From Vandiemenella viatica (taxonomy: Eukaryota; Arthropoda; Insecta; Orthoptera; Morabidae): a stretch of 64,000 nucleotides of DNA. The position numbers and the translations under genes are program-made. The notes under the pieces were generated by a model. The model saw only the letters and a list, made by a program, of their open reading frames with translations. It was not told the DNA's origin and ran no database searches. Positions 55,336 to 64,000 of the stretch are shown here, one piece after another; the first letter of the stretch is position 1, and every line of letters begins with the position of its first letter. The stretch spans positions 349,766,932 to 349,830,931 of the forward strand of contig JARYHS010008074.1 in the NCBI GenBank assembly GCA_031002005.1, given 5' to 3'.

Positions 55336-56446
55336 CCCGGTCACTGGTGCGATTCCGGCCAGAGGCATGGGTGTTAAAGTAGGTATTGTTGTATGTCTTG
55401 TGTCGTCTTTCAATTGTATGAGCAAAAAGCATTTGGAAATACATCAGTACACAGGATAAACACACAAAACAGCTTAGCTGGATGGAGTGGCTATCGGGAG
55501 GAATGCCATTAAAATTTTAAAGACAATTTTATTGAACCAAAAGGATATCTCACAGGTTCACCTCATCACACACAAAAAATATTCTTTGTTTGGTGCCAAC
55601 TAGTAACATGGCTAAGTTCTAAAAACGTATTAGGATAAAGAATTTGGAAAGTAGGCGTACCGTAGTGAAGCTCTTTAGTGCACACGGGTAGGGGTATTTA
55701 ATTTCAGTTGAGTGTATAGGATTTAATCTCTCTAACATTATGCGTGGTTATTTCGTAAGAAGAAAATCTTCCTGCTGGCTCAGTTGAGACGCAAGGAGGA
55801 AGTAACCGACCAGACAAACGTTTCGAGGAGGTGTTTATTTACCAGTGGCTCTGAGAAAGTGAAGGACACTTATTCAGTGGATTTAGTTCTAATAAGGTTT
55901 GTGAATATGACCATCCGTACTCGAAATATGCCCCTTTTCGAATTACGAGCACCTACAAATACAGTGACAGTCATTTGCCGAAACTAACAGAAACAACTTC
56001 ATATAACATATTAAAGTTACTTGATCATTGTTAGAAGACCGATGAAAGTGTTGAAAAATAGTATTGACCTAATATGTATTAGTCATTAAAAATTTCTGAA
56101 AATTACTTCTCGAGGATTTTGACTTCAGCATACCCTCATTCCATCTTGTAATGTTCTACTTGCACTATTTGATTACAAAATGAATTAATCAATATTTCGT
56201 AATAATGGTGCTATTAAAAAAAACTGGATGTTACAGTATTGAAAATTGATCTGCCTCCATTTGCTGATCTAAATATTTTATTATTTTCGGTGCCTTTGAC
56301 CATTTAACCTGCTGACTGTTGTATCAGCCTTTGTTGAGGTAATGTGGCACTCTATTGTGAAGTCCACACAAGACGAACACTACACTCATTCAAAAGCAAC
56401 CATATGAGCAGAAGGACTCGAATCGGTGACCTTTGTTATTATTATT
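55336..56446. other. unassigned stretch
   Basis: No gene or element recognised. Confidence 0.4.
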
Positions 56447-56501
56447 ATTGTATAAACTGCTCTCGGGTGACTAGCGTGTCAAGAGTGCGTTGCTACACGA
56501 T

Positions 56502-56536
56502 ATTTCGGCGACTAGATCCATTGCCGCCATCTTCTG
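56502..56536 (-). ncRNA. degenerate hammerhead-like motif
   Basis: On minus: CAGAAGA (hammerhead CUGANGA with U changed to A), U, stem GGCGGC, loop AATGGATCTA, stem GTCGCC (6 pairs, one G-U) and GAAAU. Penelope-like elements are known to carry hammerhead ribozymes. An extra U and no clear stem III make activity unlikely. Confidence 0.35.
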
Positions 56537-56675
56537 GTGAAGTGCCGTGTGCAGCGGAAAGGCTAGTTCTTATAGCCTGCCAGGTGGCCCAGTGCGCGGG
56601 AGTGTTGAGCGCGTCCGTGATTGGTCGGCGTAGGCACCGCCCGGCCGCCGGAGTGGGGGGGTAGTGCTGGTGCGC

Positions 56676-57596
56676 CTAGCTGGTGCTCAGTTGAGTCGGG
56701 CGCCTCGCGTCGTGCGGGCCTCGGCAGCGCCGCTGACGCATCGCTTCGATGACCGGCGTCCAAGCATCACTGAGTTGGTACCCGCCGTCTCGGTTTACTA
56801 GGTTTGAGGCAAGACGAATTTCAACAGCTTCCGTGAGAATGCTGTCCCAGAAACCTCTAGCGTGCGCCAGTACTCTGGTACTTTCAAAATCGAATCCGTG
56901 GCCCTGTTCGAGGCTGTGTTCTGCCACCGCTGACTTTTCCTTTTGCCCTAGACGAACGTGCCGAGCATGTTCTAAACATCTCTGGTTGATACACCGTATT
57001 GTCTGCCCGATGTACCTTTTCCCGCATTCACAAGGGATGCAGTATACCCCAGGCGTCCGCAGAGCAAGGTCATCCTTGGGGGATCGCAGGATGTTTTTTA
57101 GTTTCGGTGGTGGAAGGTATATGGTTTTAATCCCACTTTTTGCTAGAACCAGCCCTATCCTCGACGTTGTGGCACCAGAGTACGGCAGGAAGGCCAGACG
57201 ATCCGGTGGTTCCTTATCGGCGTTGTTAAGCCTGCGTCTGGGTTCGCGGAAAGCCTGTCCTATCTGACTTTCAGAATACTCGTTGCGTCTGAAGGTCTGG
57301 CGCAAGTGGTTCAGTTCACCCGGTAGGCTGTCAGCGTCACATATCGCCCGAGCCCTGTGGACTAGTGTGGTGAGCACCGTCTTGCGTTGCGCTGGATGGT
57401 GATGGCTACGCGCGTTCAAGTACAGGTCCGTGTGTGTAGGTTTCCTGTACACAGAGTGTCCTAGAGTCCCGTCGGGTTTCCTTTCTATAAGGATGTCAAG
57501 TGAGTGTGGTGAGCAGTTAGGTGTATTGAAAAGACATGCTGTCCTGTGCCCATCGTGTAACACCTCAGTCTGGACGTGGGGTGTGGAGTTCCTTTC
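56676..57596 (-). CDS. Penelope-like RT/GIY-YIG polyprotein, partial
   Basis: An uninterrupted frame of about 300 codons. The N-terminal part (SLDILIERKPDGTLGHSVYR then KPTHTDLYLN) is the RT thumb/C-terminal region, followed by a linker (TTLVHRARAICDADSLPGEL). The endonuclease starts GVYCIPCECGKRYIGQT: G-V-Y, ten residues, Y-I-G, with a CxxCxC zinc-type cluster between, as in canonical members. Then RCINQRCLEH and AVAEHSLEQGH with the conserved Arg, His and Glu region. The C-terminus ends RRPTQLSTS, TGA. It is intact as far as it extends, but the RT palm is missing, so it cannot replicate alone. Confidence 0.85.
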   Translation of the reverse strand, partial: ERNSTPHVQTEVLHDGHRTACLFNTPNCSPHSLDILIERKPDGTLGHSVYRKPTHTDLYLNARSHHHPAQRKTVLTTLVHRARAICDADSLPGELNHLRQTFRRNEYSESQIGQAFREPRRRLNNADKEPPDRLAFLPYSGATTSRIGLVLAKSGIKTIYLPPPKLKNILRSPKDDLALRTPGVYCIPCECGKRYIGQTIRCINQRCLEHARHVRLGQKEKSAVAEHSLEQGHGFDFESTRVLAHARGFWDSILTEAVEIRLASNLVNRDGGYQLSDAWTPVIEAMRQRRCRGPHDARRPTQLSTS

Positions 57597-59509
57597 CTCC
57601 AGTTACTTGTATGTATGTGGTAATGTATAGAATTGTGGTTTATACATGGACATATGTGTGTGTGCGTGTTCCTATGTGGTTGTGTGCCTAATTATAGTAA
57701 TAGGAGTCTATTCCATATCGAGATTTCACCATCAGTGGCCAACTATGTGTTGATGGTAGACGTAATCAGTGCGATGAGCACTGATGTGTGTGGCAAAGAC
57801 ATATCACACTTCGCACATGCTGCAACTGTTCAGTCTGTACATAGGGTGTTCAGTCCCTTTCCTCGAGTTACCTGTATCTGTGTATTGATGTATGGAATTG
57901 TGTGTATGCATGGGCATGTGTGTGTGTGTGTGTTTCTATCATGATAGGATTATACTGTCCCACTTTTTCGTTGTCATTTTTGGGCTAGTTGTTGCGCTGT
58001 AGACATGGAAATGCATGTGTGTGCGCGTCTTTCTGTGTATGCGTGTGTAAATATAGTGATACCTTCCTTCAACTCGTTTCTCTGGATATATGATGTGATG
58101 ATCCTACACTTATGTTTGTGCGTGCTTATGTGTGGTGATGTATGGATTCGTTGGTGAGCCCTAGTATGAATATGGGATTTATAACATCTGTATGATGACC
58201 AAGTGTCTACTGCTAGTCATGGTATCTGGGGACATATGTTACTGTATGTCAGAAAAGACTTAGGGGTAGTATAAACGTGGTGGTGCTGATGTGAACAGTT
58301 TTCTACCTAGGACTAATGATACTGGATGGCAGAGAGGTCTGTAGTGTGAGATAAATGAGACGATGTTGAAGTGAAGAGTTTGGTACCTTGAGCACATGTT
58401 ATTGCTGATTTTTTGGACAGTCATAAGCCATTGGGGTTCTACACCACTTTTTCGTTGCCATAATTGGGCTGCTTGGTGTGTCAAGATCACTGTAGGTATG
58501 GAAATGTGCGTGTGTGTGCGTCTATCTCTGTGTCTGTATGTGTGAATATGGGTATACATTACTTAAACTCGTCTGTCTGGATGTATGATTTGCTGTACCA
58601 CCACTTAAGTTTCTTTGTGCTTGTGTGTGGAGACGTATGGATTTGAGGGTGAGGTCTAGTATGAATATGAGGGGTTCTGGTATCTGCTGATAGTCAAGTG
58701 TCTATTGCAACTCATGGTACCTGGGGACACTGTTAATGAATGGCTGAAAGGGTTGCTGTGTGGAGGAGACGTGGTGGCGATCTGTGTGTTGATGGTACAT
58801 GTAATCAATTGTGTCTGATTAACACTATTTATGGGATAAACACTGAGGTGTATGGCGAAAACATGACATCTTTTGCAGGCCGATGATATGTGAGAAGAGT
58901 TCTGTTTTTCAGTCAGTCATAAGGCAAGCACCACTTTTTCGTTTCCATGATTGGTGCTGGTAGTTGTGCTGAACTCGATGTAGACATAGACATGTGTATC
59001 TGCGTCTCTCTTTGTGCATGTAAGCGTATGTATGGTGATACCTGACTTTAACTCGTCAGTCTGATGATTTTTGTAACGAGAGTTCTGTCCAGTTAATCAG
59101 TGGTAACGACAATTCTGTCCCACTTCATCGTTTCCATGATGCTTGCTGTTGTTTATGTCGAACTCGCTGTATGCATGTACAGTACGTGTGTGTGTGTGTA
59201 CATCTCTCTCTCTGGGTATGTATGCCTAAATATGGTCAGACCTTCTTTTAACTCGTTTGTCTGGATGAAGGATGCGCAGTTCATTTCCTCCACTAATGTG
59301 TGTGTGTGTGTGTGTGTGTGTGCGCGTGATTCCTCTGTGGATTGGAGTCTAAAATATTTGGTTATAGAATTATACCCATCATCAATGTGTGTTTCTAACC
59401 ATTGTTTCAGGGCTTAGGCACTATCCCATTCCACTGTGCTGTTTACAGTTTACTGCTGTTTGTGTTGGCATATGAACTGTGTTTCTTACGTTTTTCACTA
59501 TATGCACTT

Positions 59510-59850
59510 AATCATTTAATGGAGAGGGTGCTGAGGGGGTGTGGCAGAGAAGCAAAGTACTTGGGTACAAACCCACAGTCAGGCTATAGTGGTGTAGTAT
59601 GGAGTCCACATTTTTTGTACATCAAATGCAGGGTGCAAAGGAGGGTAGCTAGATTTATTAGTGGAAAACATTCAACAAGTGACATAATAAATGAGCTGGG
59701 CTGGATGTAAATGGAAGATATGAAGAGAGCTGTATATGGCGTATAATGATGTTAGAATGGATATTGGTAGTATAAATCTGAGTGGTGTATGGAGCTTAAG
59801 TTGACCATGACCACAATCTGGCATTAGACTTTAGGTATGAGGCCTGAGTG
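59510..59850 (+). pseudogene. LINE reverse-transcriptase C-terminal fragment
   Basis: LMERVLRGCGREAKYLG, SGVVWSPHFLYIK, VQRRVARFISGKHSTSDIIN match the LINE at 9780-10010 (LLEKVMRGCTGEVKKLG..., RVQRRAARFVSG). The following GTTGACCATGACCACAA is shared with 10129. It sits inside the TG-rich repeat and may be part of its unit. Confidence 0.75.
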
Positions 59851-60254
59851 CATAAAATATCCAAACACGTACTTTCACATATGAATGACCTAACAATTTA
59901 CGACAGTTTAAGTATGGGCGCTATCTTCGGCGTAATAGAACTAGTGTCTGCACCTATGGTGACGTATTGGATACTTGTCAATGTGTAGGGATCTACTATG
60001 AAAAATATGGGTTATGATGTCTGTTTGATGACCATGAAACTATCAGGTAGCTAAGAGCATTATGGTAACTTTATCGTGTGTGATGTATTTTTTCCCATAC
60101 CTTTGTACTGTGAATGAATTTTTAAAATTAGGTATTTGTCGCGGCTATCTTAACTTCCCAGTCTACCGTGTATTATTACTGGCACAGTGCTGTCGTTACA
60201 CAGACAAATTTCAACGACCATCCAAAATTCTAGTATTTGCAGCATATCAGGCTT

Positions 60255-60372
60255 TTTTTCAAGCTCGTCGATGTCATTATCAAGGATGTATGGCAAGGAA
60301 CGGTGAGGAATTCGGCCATGGACTTTTGAAGGTCTCTTTCCCTGCATTCGTCTGGAGTGATTTCAGGAATCC
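60255..60372 (-). repeat. SINE fragment in the tandem region
   Basis: On plus: TCGTCGATGTCATTATCA, GGAATTCGGCCATGGACTTT, GAGTGATTTCAGGAA. Preceded by CCAAAATTCTAGTATTTGCA. Confidence 0.8.
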
Positions 60373-61206
60373 AAGTACACTTCCATTTCACTGTTCTGTT
60401 TACAGTTTGCTGCCGTTAGTTTTGGGATACGAAGTGGTACTAGGGGCACATGTTACTGGATGGCTTGTGGTTATGTGGGTGACATGAGATGATGCTGATG
60501 TGAACAGTTTCGTACTTGTGTACATGCTGCTAGATGGCAAAGATGGCTGATGTGTGTGAGAGACAAGGCGATGCTAATGTGACCAGTTTGGTACCTGGGG
60601 TAACTGTTACTGATGGATTTTTTTCTGGTTACATGGTTAATATCGAGTCCACAGTTTTTGGAATTGAAATGCTGTGTGCGAGGGAAGGCAGCTAGAGTGT
60701 AAATATGGAGATACCTTTCATTCACTCGTCTGTCCGCGTGTAGTGTGTGTAGTTCATTTCCACCACTAATGTGTGCGTGTGTGTTTTCTGACGTATGCAG
60801 CTGTGTGTGAGCATCCAGAGTACGGCATTGCAGCCAGTGTAAAGAAAGGCTCTTGAATCTACTCATGTCTTTGTGGTACTAGAGGCACATGTCAATGGAT
60901 GGCTTATTGTTATGTGGTTGATATGAGATGATGCTGATGTGAACAGTTTCTTACTTGTGCTCATGCTACTGGATGGCAAAGATGGCTGATGTGTGTGAGA
61001 GGCGAGGCGATGCAAATGTGAACAGTTTTCTACCTGGGGTAGCTGTTACTGATGGAGACCATTGCTTGCATATAGTGGTGTAATATGTTGTCCACAGTTT
61101 TTGGAATTGAAATGCTGTGTGTAGGGGAAGGCAGCTAGAGTGTAAATATGGCGATACCTTTCTTTCAATCGTCTGTCCGCATGTAGTGTGTGTAATTCAT
61201 TTCCAC

Positions 61207-61208
61207 CA

Positions 61209-61264
<56 letters not shown>

Positions 61265-61279
61265 CGTGTGTGTGTGTGT
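61207..61279. repeat. (TA)n(TG)n microsatellite
   Basis: TA repeats followed by TG repeats with occasional CG. Confidence 0.95.
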
Positions 61280-61779
61280 TTTGTGACGTATTCAGCTGTG
61301 TGTGAGCATCCAGAGTATGGCATTGCAGCCTGTGTAAAGAAAGGCTTTTGAATCTACTCATATCTTTATGGTACTAGGGGCACATGTCAATGGATGGCTT
61401 GTTGTTTTGTGGTTGAAATGAGATGATGCTGATATGAACAGTTTCGTACGGCAGATGATATGTAAGAAGAGTTCTGCTTTTCAGTCAGTCATGAGGCAAG
61501 AGAGTACTGCACCACTTCTTCGTTTCCATGATTGGTGCCGGTAGTTGTGCTGAACTCGCTGTTGACATGGGTATGTATCATGTTCCAGAAGAAAAGTAGT
61601 TGTTTTTCCATACCTTTGTCTGTGAATGAACTTTAATTTAGGTGTTTGTCGAGGCTATCGTTAACTTCTCCGTCTACCGTGTGTTATTACCGGCATATTG
61701 CTATCGTTATACATGAGAAATTTCAACGACCATCCAAAATTCTAGTATTTCCAGCATATCAGCCTTTTTTTTCGGTCTT

Positions 61780-61975
61780 TGTGCTCCGTCGATGCCATCG
61801 TCATTATCTGTGAGAAAGGATGTAGTGCAAGGAATGTTGAGGAATTCGGCCATGGACTTTTAAAGGTCTCTTTTCCAGCATTCACGTGGAGTGATTTCAG
61901 GAAACCATGGAATACCGAAATCAGGATGCCTGGATGGGTATTCGAACCCATGTCCTCCCAAACACTGATCCTACC
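61780..61975 (-). repeat. SINE copy in duplicated block
   Basis: On plus: CTCCGTCGATGCCATCGTCA, GAATTCGGCCATGGACTTTT, GAGTGATTTCAGGAAACCAT and GGGTATTCGAACCCATGTCC (B box). The block 61610-61910 repeats 60100-60372. Confidence 0.85.
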
Positions 61976-62947
61976 AGCGGTACCTTCATTGGCGATTCGT
62001 GTTAAAGGAACCTCATCAGTGTGCAGCCCGCATTGACCGGCGCCTTGACCATTAAGAAGAAGTTGGGCTACCTAGTTTCGAGATGATATACAGAGTTTGT
62101 GGACATTTAAGCTAGCAATGTGCTACGTGCAAAAACTGATTGATATGCATATTAATAATGTTCGTGTAGCTCAATGGACTCCCAGTTCATCATTCGACTA
62201 CACAGTTCTAAGAAAATAACTTATTCCTTGTAATAATTTACTAATATCTGATGAGGTTAATAATATAGTAATTAAAAATTTGGGTGTTGATGTAACTACC
62301 TGTATGTGAGAAGAATAAATAAAATATATTGTCTTTAATTCATTTTTTTTCATTTTATCCACCACACATTACAAAATTAATATATCATATTGTTGTTTTG
62401 TATGTTCATGTTGGTATTATAGAACAGTCTCAAGAATAACTTTGTCTGACCAATCAGAGGATGTCAGCTCAGTGTTACAGATCAAAAAGTGGTGACCGTG
62501 TGCTAAAAAGTTATTTTTAGAAGTTAATTTTTTGTAACTAAACAATTAATTAATTATAATAGTTTGATATATCAACTACACATTACAAAATGCTAGGAAA
62601 AAATTACAGGTTTGGCAATAACAATTGTCAACAGCAAGCAACCACTCTCACATTCGAATTCCCCACCCTTTATCAATTATGACTATGTGAACTGCAGAGT
62701 TTCCATGGTGGCACAGAATTTATACTCAGCCAGGTACGGTAAATTGGGTTGTGGAAAGTACTCGAGTCCAAGAATCATCTATGACGCGCGCATTCCAATC
62801 TTAATGTACCGCATGTCGAGACGAAAGTATTCTTGCTCGACCTACATATCGAGCAGCAACCTGTATAAAATAAAAGTCTGGAAAATTATCACCTATTCAC
62901 ATTAATTCCAAGAGCCAGTTTTCAAGAGAAACAGTATACCCAAATTA
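61976..62947. other. unassigned, AT-rich
   Basis: The 97-codon open frame at 62612-62905 has no family resemblance. Confidence 0.4.
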
Positions 62948-62949
62948 AC

Positions 62950-63060
62950 TCCAAAATTCTAGTATTTCCAGCATATCAAGCTTTTTCTTGGAGTGATTTC
63001 AGGAAATCATGATGATCTGATGTGCATTCGAACCCATCTCCTCCCGAAAGCTCTCCTACT
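62950..63060 (-). repeat. SINE fragment with shared flank
   Basis: Starts AATTCTAGTATTTCCAGCAT as at 61740 and 60229, then GAGTGATTTCAGGAAATCAT and ATTCGAACCCATCTCCTCCC. Confidence 0.75.
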
Positions 63061-63061
63061 A

Positions 63062-64000
63062 CGAGGGTTATTCCAAATTTAAGGTCCGATTCGCTGTAAC
63101 TATTTGAATTTGGCACCAAGGACAAAACAGGCATGCGCTCCGACTCCCGGCATGCCATGCGCGTCAAGCGCCGCCATTAGCGTTGTTACTGTTGCTGTGT
63201 GATGTTTGTAGTGTCAGTTCACAATGTTTAAGACAATTTATCGGCCCGCCGATTGTGAAGTAAGGGCACTGATACGGTTTTTGTCTGCAAGAAACGTTTC
63301 AGCGGCAGAAATTCATCGGCAGATTACTGAAGTTTACGGTCCTAACATAATGAGTGACAGTAAAGTGCGCAAGTGGGTGCGAGCTTTAAATGAAGGACAG
63401 GAAAATGTGCATGATGAACCACGGTCTGGCCGACCATCAGTGATTTCAGAAGATTTGGTCAATGCGGTTGACCAAAAAATTCGTGAAGATCGACGATTCA
63501 CTATTTCAGATCTCGAAATACTCGTACGAGTAGATTTCCCGAATGTGAGTAGAACGACTTTGTATACAATTGTGTCTGAAAATTTGAATTTTCACAAATT
63601 GTGTGCCCGTTGGGTTCCCAGGCTGCTTACTGAGTCCCAACAAATGGAAAGAATGGCTTATGCTCTTGTTTTTTTTGGAGCGATATTATAAGGAAGGTGA
63701 CAGTCTTTTAGACCATATTGTCACAGGGGATGAGACACGGGTTTCTCACATAACCCCCGAGTCTAAACGTCAGTCGATGGAATGGCGTCACACGTCATCG
63801 CCAGTCAAGGTCAAGGCAAAGCAGACAATCTCAACACGCAAGGTTATGGCGACCGTGTTTTGGGATAGACATGGAGTATTGATAGTCGACTTTATGGAAA
63901 GAGGGACAACTATCAATAAAGCAGCCTACTGCGCTACTCTGACTAAACTTCGACGTGCAATCCAGAATAAGCGACGTGGTCTGTTGTCGTCTGGAGTGTT
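63062..64000 (+). mobile_element. mariner element, truncated by window end
   Basis: The left terminus CGAGGGTTATTCCAAATTTA at 63062 follows TA (63060-63061). The 3' end lies beyond the window. Confidence 0.85.
63224..64000 (+). pseudogene. mariner transposase, one frameshift, partial
   Basis: ATG 63224 begins MFKTIYRPADCEVRALIRFL. A paired-type helix-turn-helix (SAAEIHRQITEVYG, SDSKVRKWVRALNEG), DEPRSGRPS linker and second helix-turn-helix (FTISDLEILVRVDFPNVSRT) follow. A T8 tract at about 63671-63678 changes frame (FF to LERYYKEGDSLLDHIVTGDE). The first catalytic Asp is in VTGDET, with R where the family usually has W. PESKRQSMEWRHTSSPVKVK and KVMATVFWDRHGVL follow. The second and third Asp fall outside. 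Homopolymer slippage is the only lesion seen. Confidence 0.88.

Larger units (their letters stand above)
56447..57605 (-). mobile_element. Penelope-like element, 3' half
   Basis: Minus-strand retroelement remnant with the end of the reverse transcriptase and a GIY-YIG endonuclease, the diagnostic pair of canonical Penelope-like elements. 5'-truncated at about 57605; 3' non-coding sequence runs to about 56447 and includes a hammerhead-like motif (56502-56536). Confidence 0.88.
57606..61600 (+). repeat. TG-rich degenerate tandem repeat
   Basis: Recurrent blocks, not a gene: CCACTTTTTCGT... at about 57960, 58448, 58931 and related forms at 59119 and 61512; TTTGGAATTGAAATGCTGTG at 60656 and 61098; AACTCGT(C/T)TGTCTGGATG at several points; many TGTG runs. 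Unit length is roughly 0.45-0.5 kb. Open frames here are by-products of T/G bias. Confidence 0.7.

Noticed and set aside
56749..57267. 172-codon plus-strand open frame
   Set aside because: Antisense shadow of the Penelope-like reading frame.
57633..57944. Cys/Val-rich open frames in the TG-rich array
   Set aside because: Products of TG repeats (CVCVC-type sequence), with no conservation between repeat units.

Overview
The window is a piece of a large, AT-rich, repeat-filled animal genome, almost certainly an insect. The evidence is spliced genes with GT-AG junctions, many mariner/Tc1, PIF/Harbinger, hAT and Helitron-like DNA elements, Jockey-type and CR1-like LINEs, a Penelope-like element, and more than a dozen copies of one tRNA-derived SINE family. 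The SINE and LINE tails look polyneopteran (grasshopper, cricket or stick-insect type) to me; that is a weak impression, not a proof. No bacterial operon, CRISPR array or functional rRNA/tRNA gene is visible.

Host gene content: the only sequence that looks like host protein-coding DNA is four short minus-strand first exons at 5692-5877, 11754-11963, 13970-14155 and 34664-34879. Each has an ATG, encodes one hydrophobic segment and a closing (K/R)(Y/F)(L/V)(T/S)(F/Y/M)WN(L/V) block, and stops at a phase-0 GTAAG donor. They match the N-terminus of the FAR-17a/AIG1/ADTRP family of multipass membrane hydrolases. I found no second exons between them, so they may be alternative first exons of one gene continuing off the left edge, or tandem genes.

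Layout. 436-4187: a mariner-like element with 26-bp terminal inverted repeats that has swallowed the 5' half of a Jockey-type LINE. 8165-10383: a 5'-truncated CR1-like LINE. 14813-26118: a dense nest of PIF/Harbinger elements. It holds a dead autonomous copy with interleaved, antisense transposase and MADF/BESS genes, broken by a Helitron-like element and two hAT MITEs. It then holds three copies (X1-X3) of a MADF-only derivative. All its termini carry the palindrome TTCGCGCGAA, 17 perfect copies in all. 28224-28380: a near-perfect foldback. 29.3-31.3 kb: SINEs and a LINE fragment. 36942-40299: a second Helitron-like copy with a complete but dead mariner-like insertion. 45.1-47.6 kb: a broken copy of an unidentified gene and a complete, dead Tc1 element. 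50-53 kb: hAT, LINE-tail, SINE and mariner fragments. 56.4-57.6 kb: the 3' half of a Penelope-like element with a GIY-YIG nuclease. 57.6-61.6 kb: a TG-rich degenerate tandem repeat about 0.45-0.5 kb in period. 63062-end: a mariner running off the window.

No mobile element here looks autonomous: every transposase or reverse transcriptase reading frame has stops, frameshifts or truncation. The region therefore reads as an old insertion graveyard that has expanded the spacing of the AIG1-like first exons, with nested insertions that allow relative dating.
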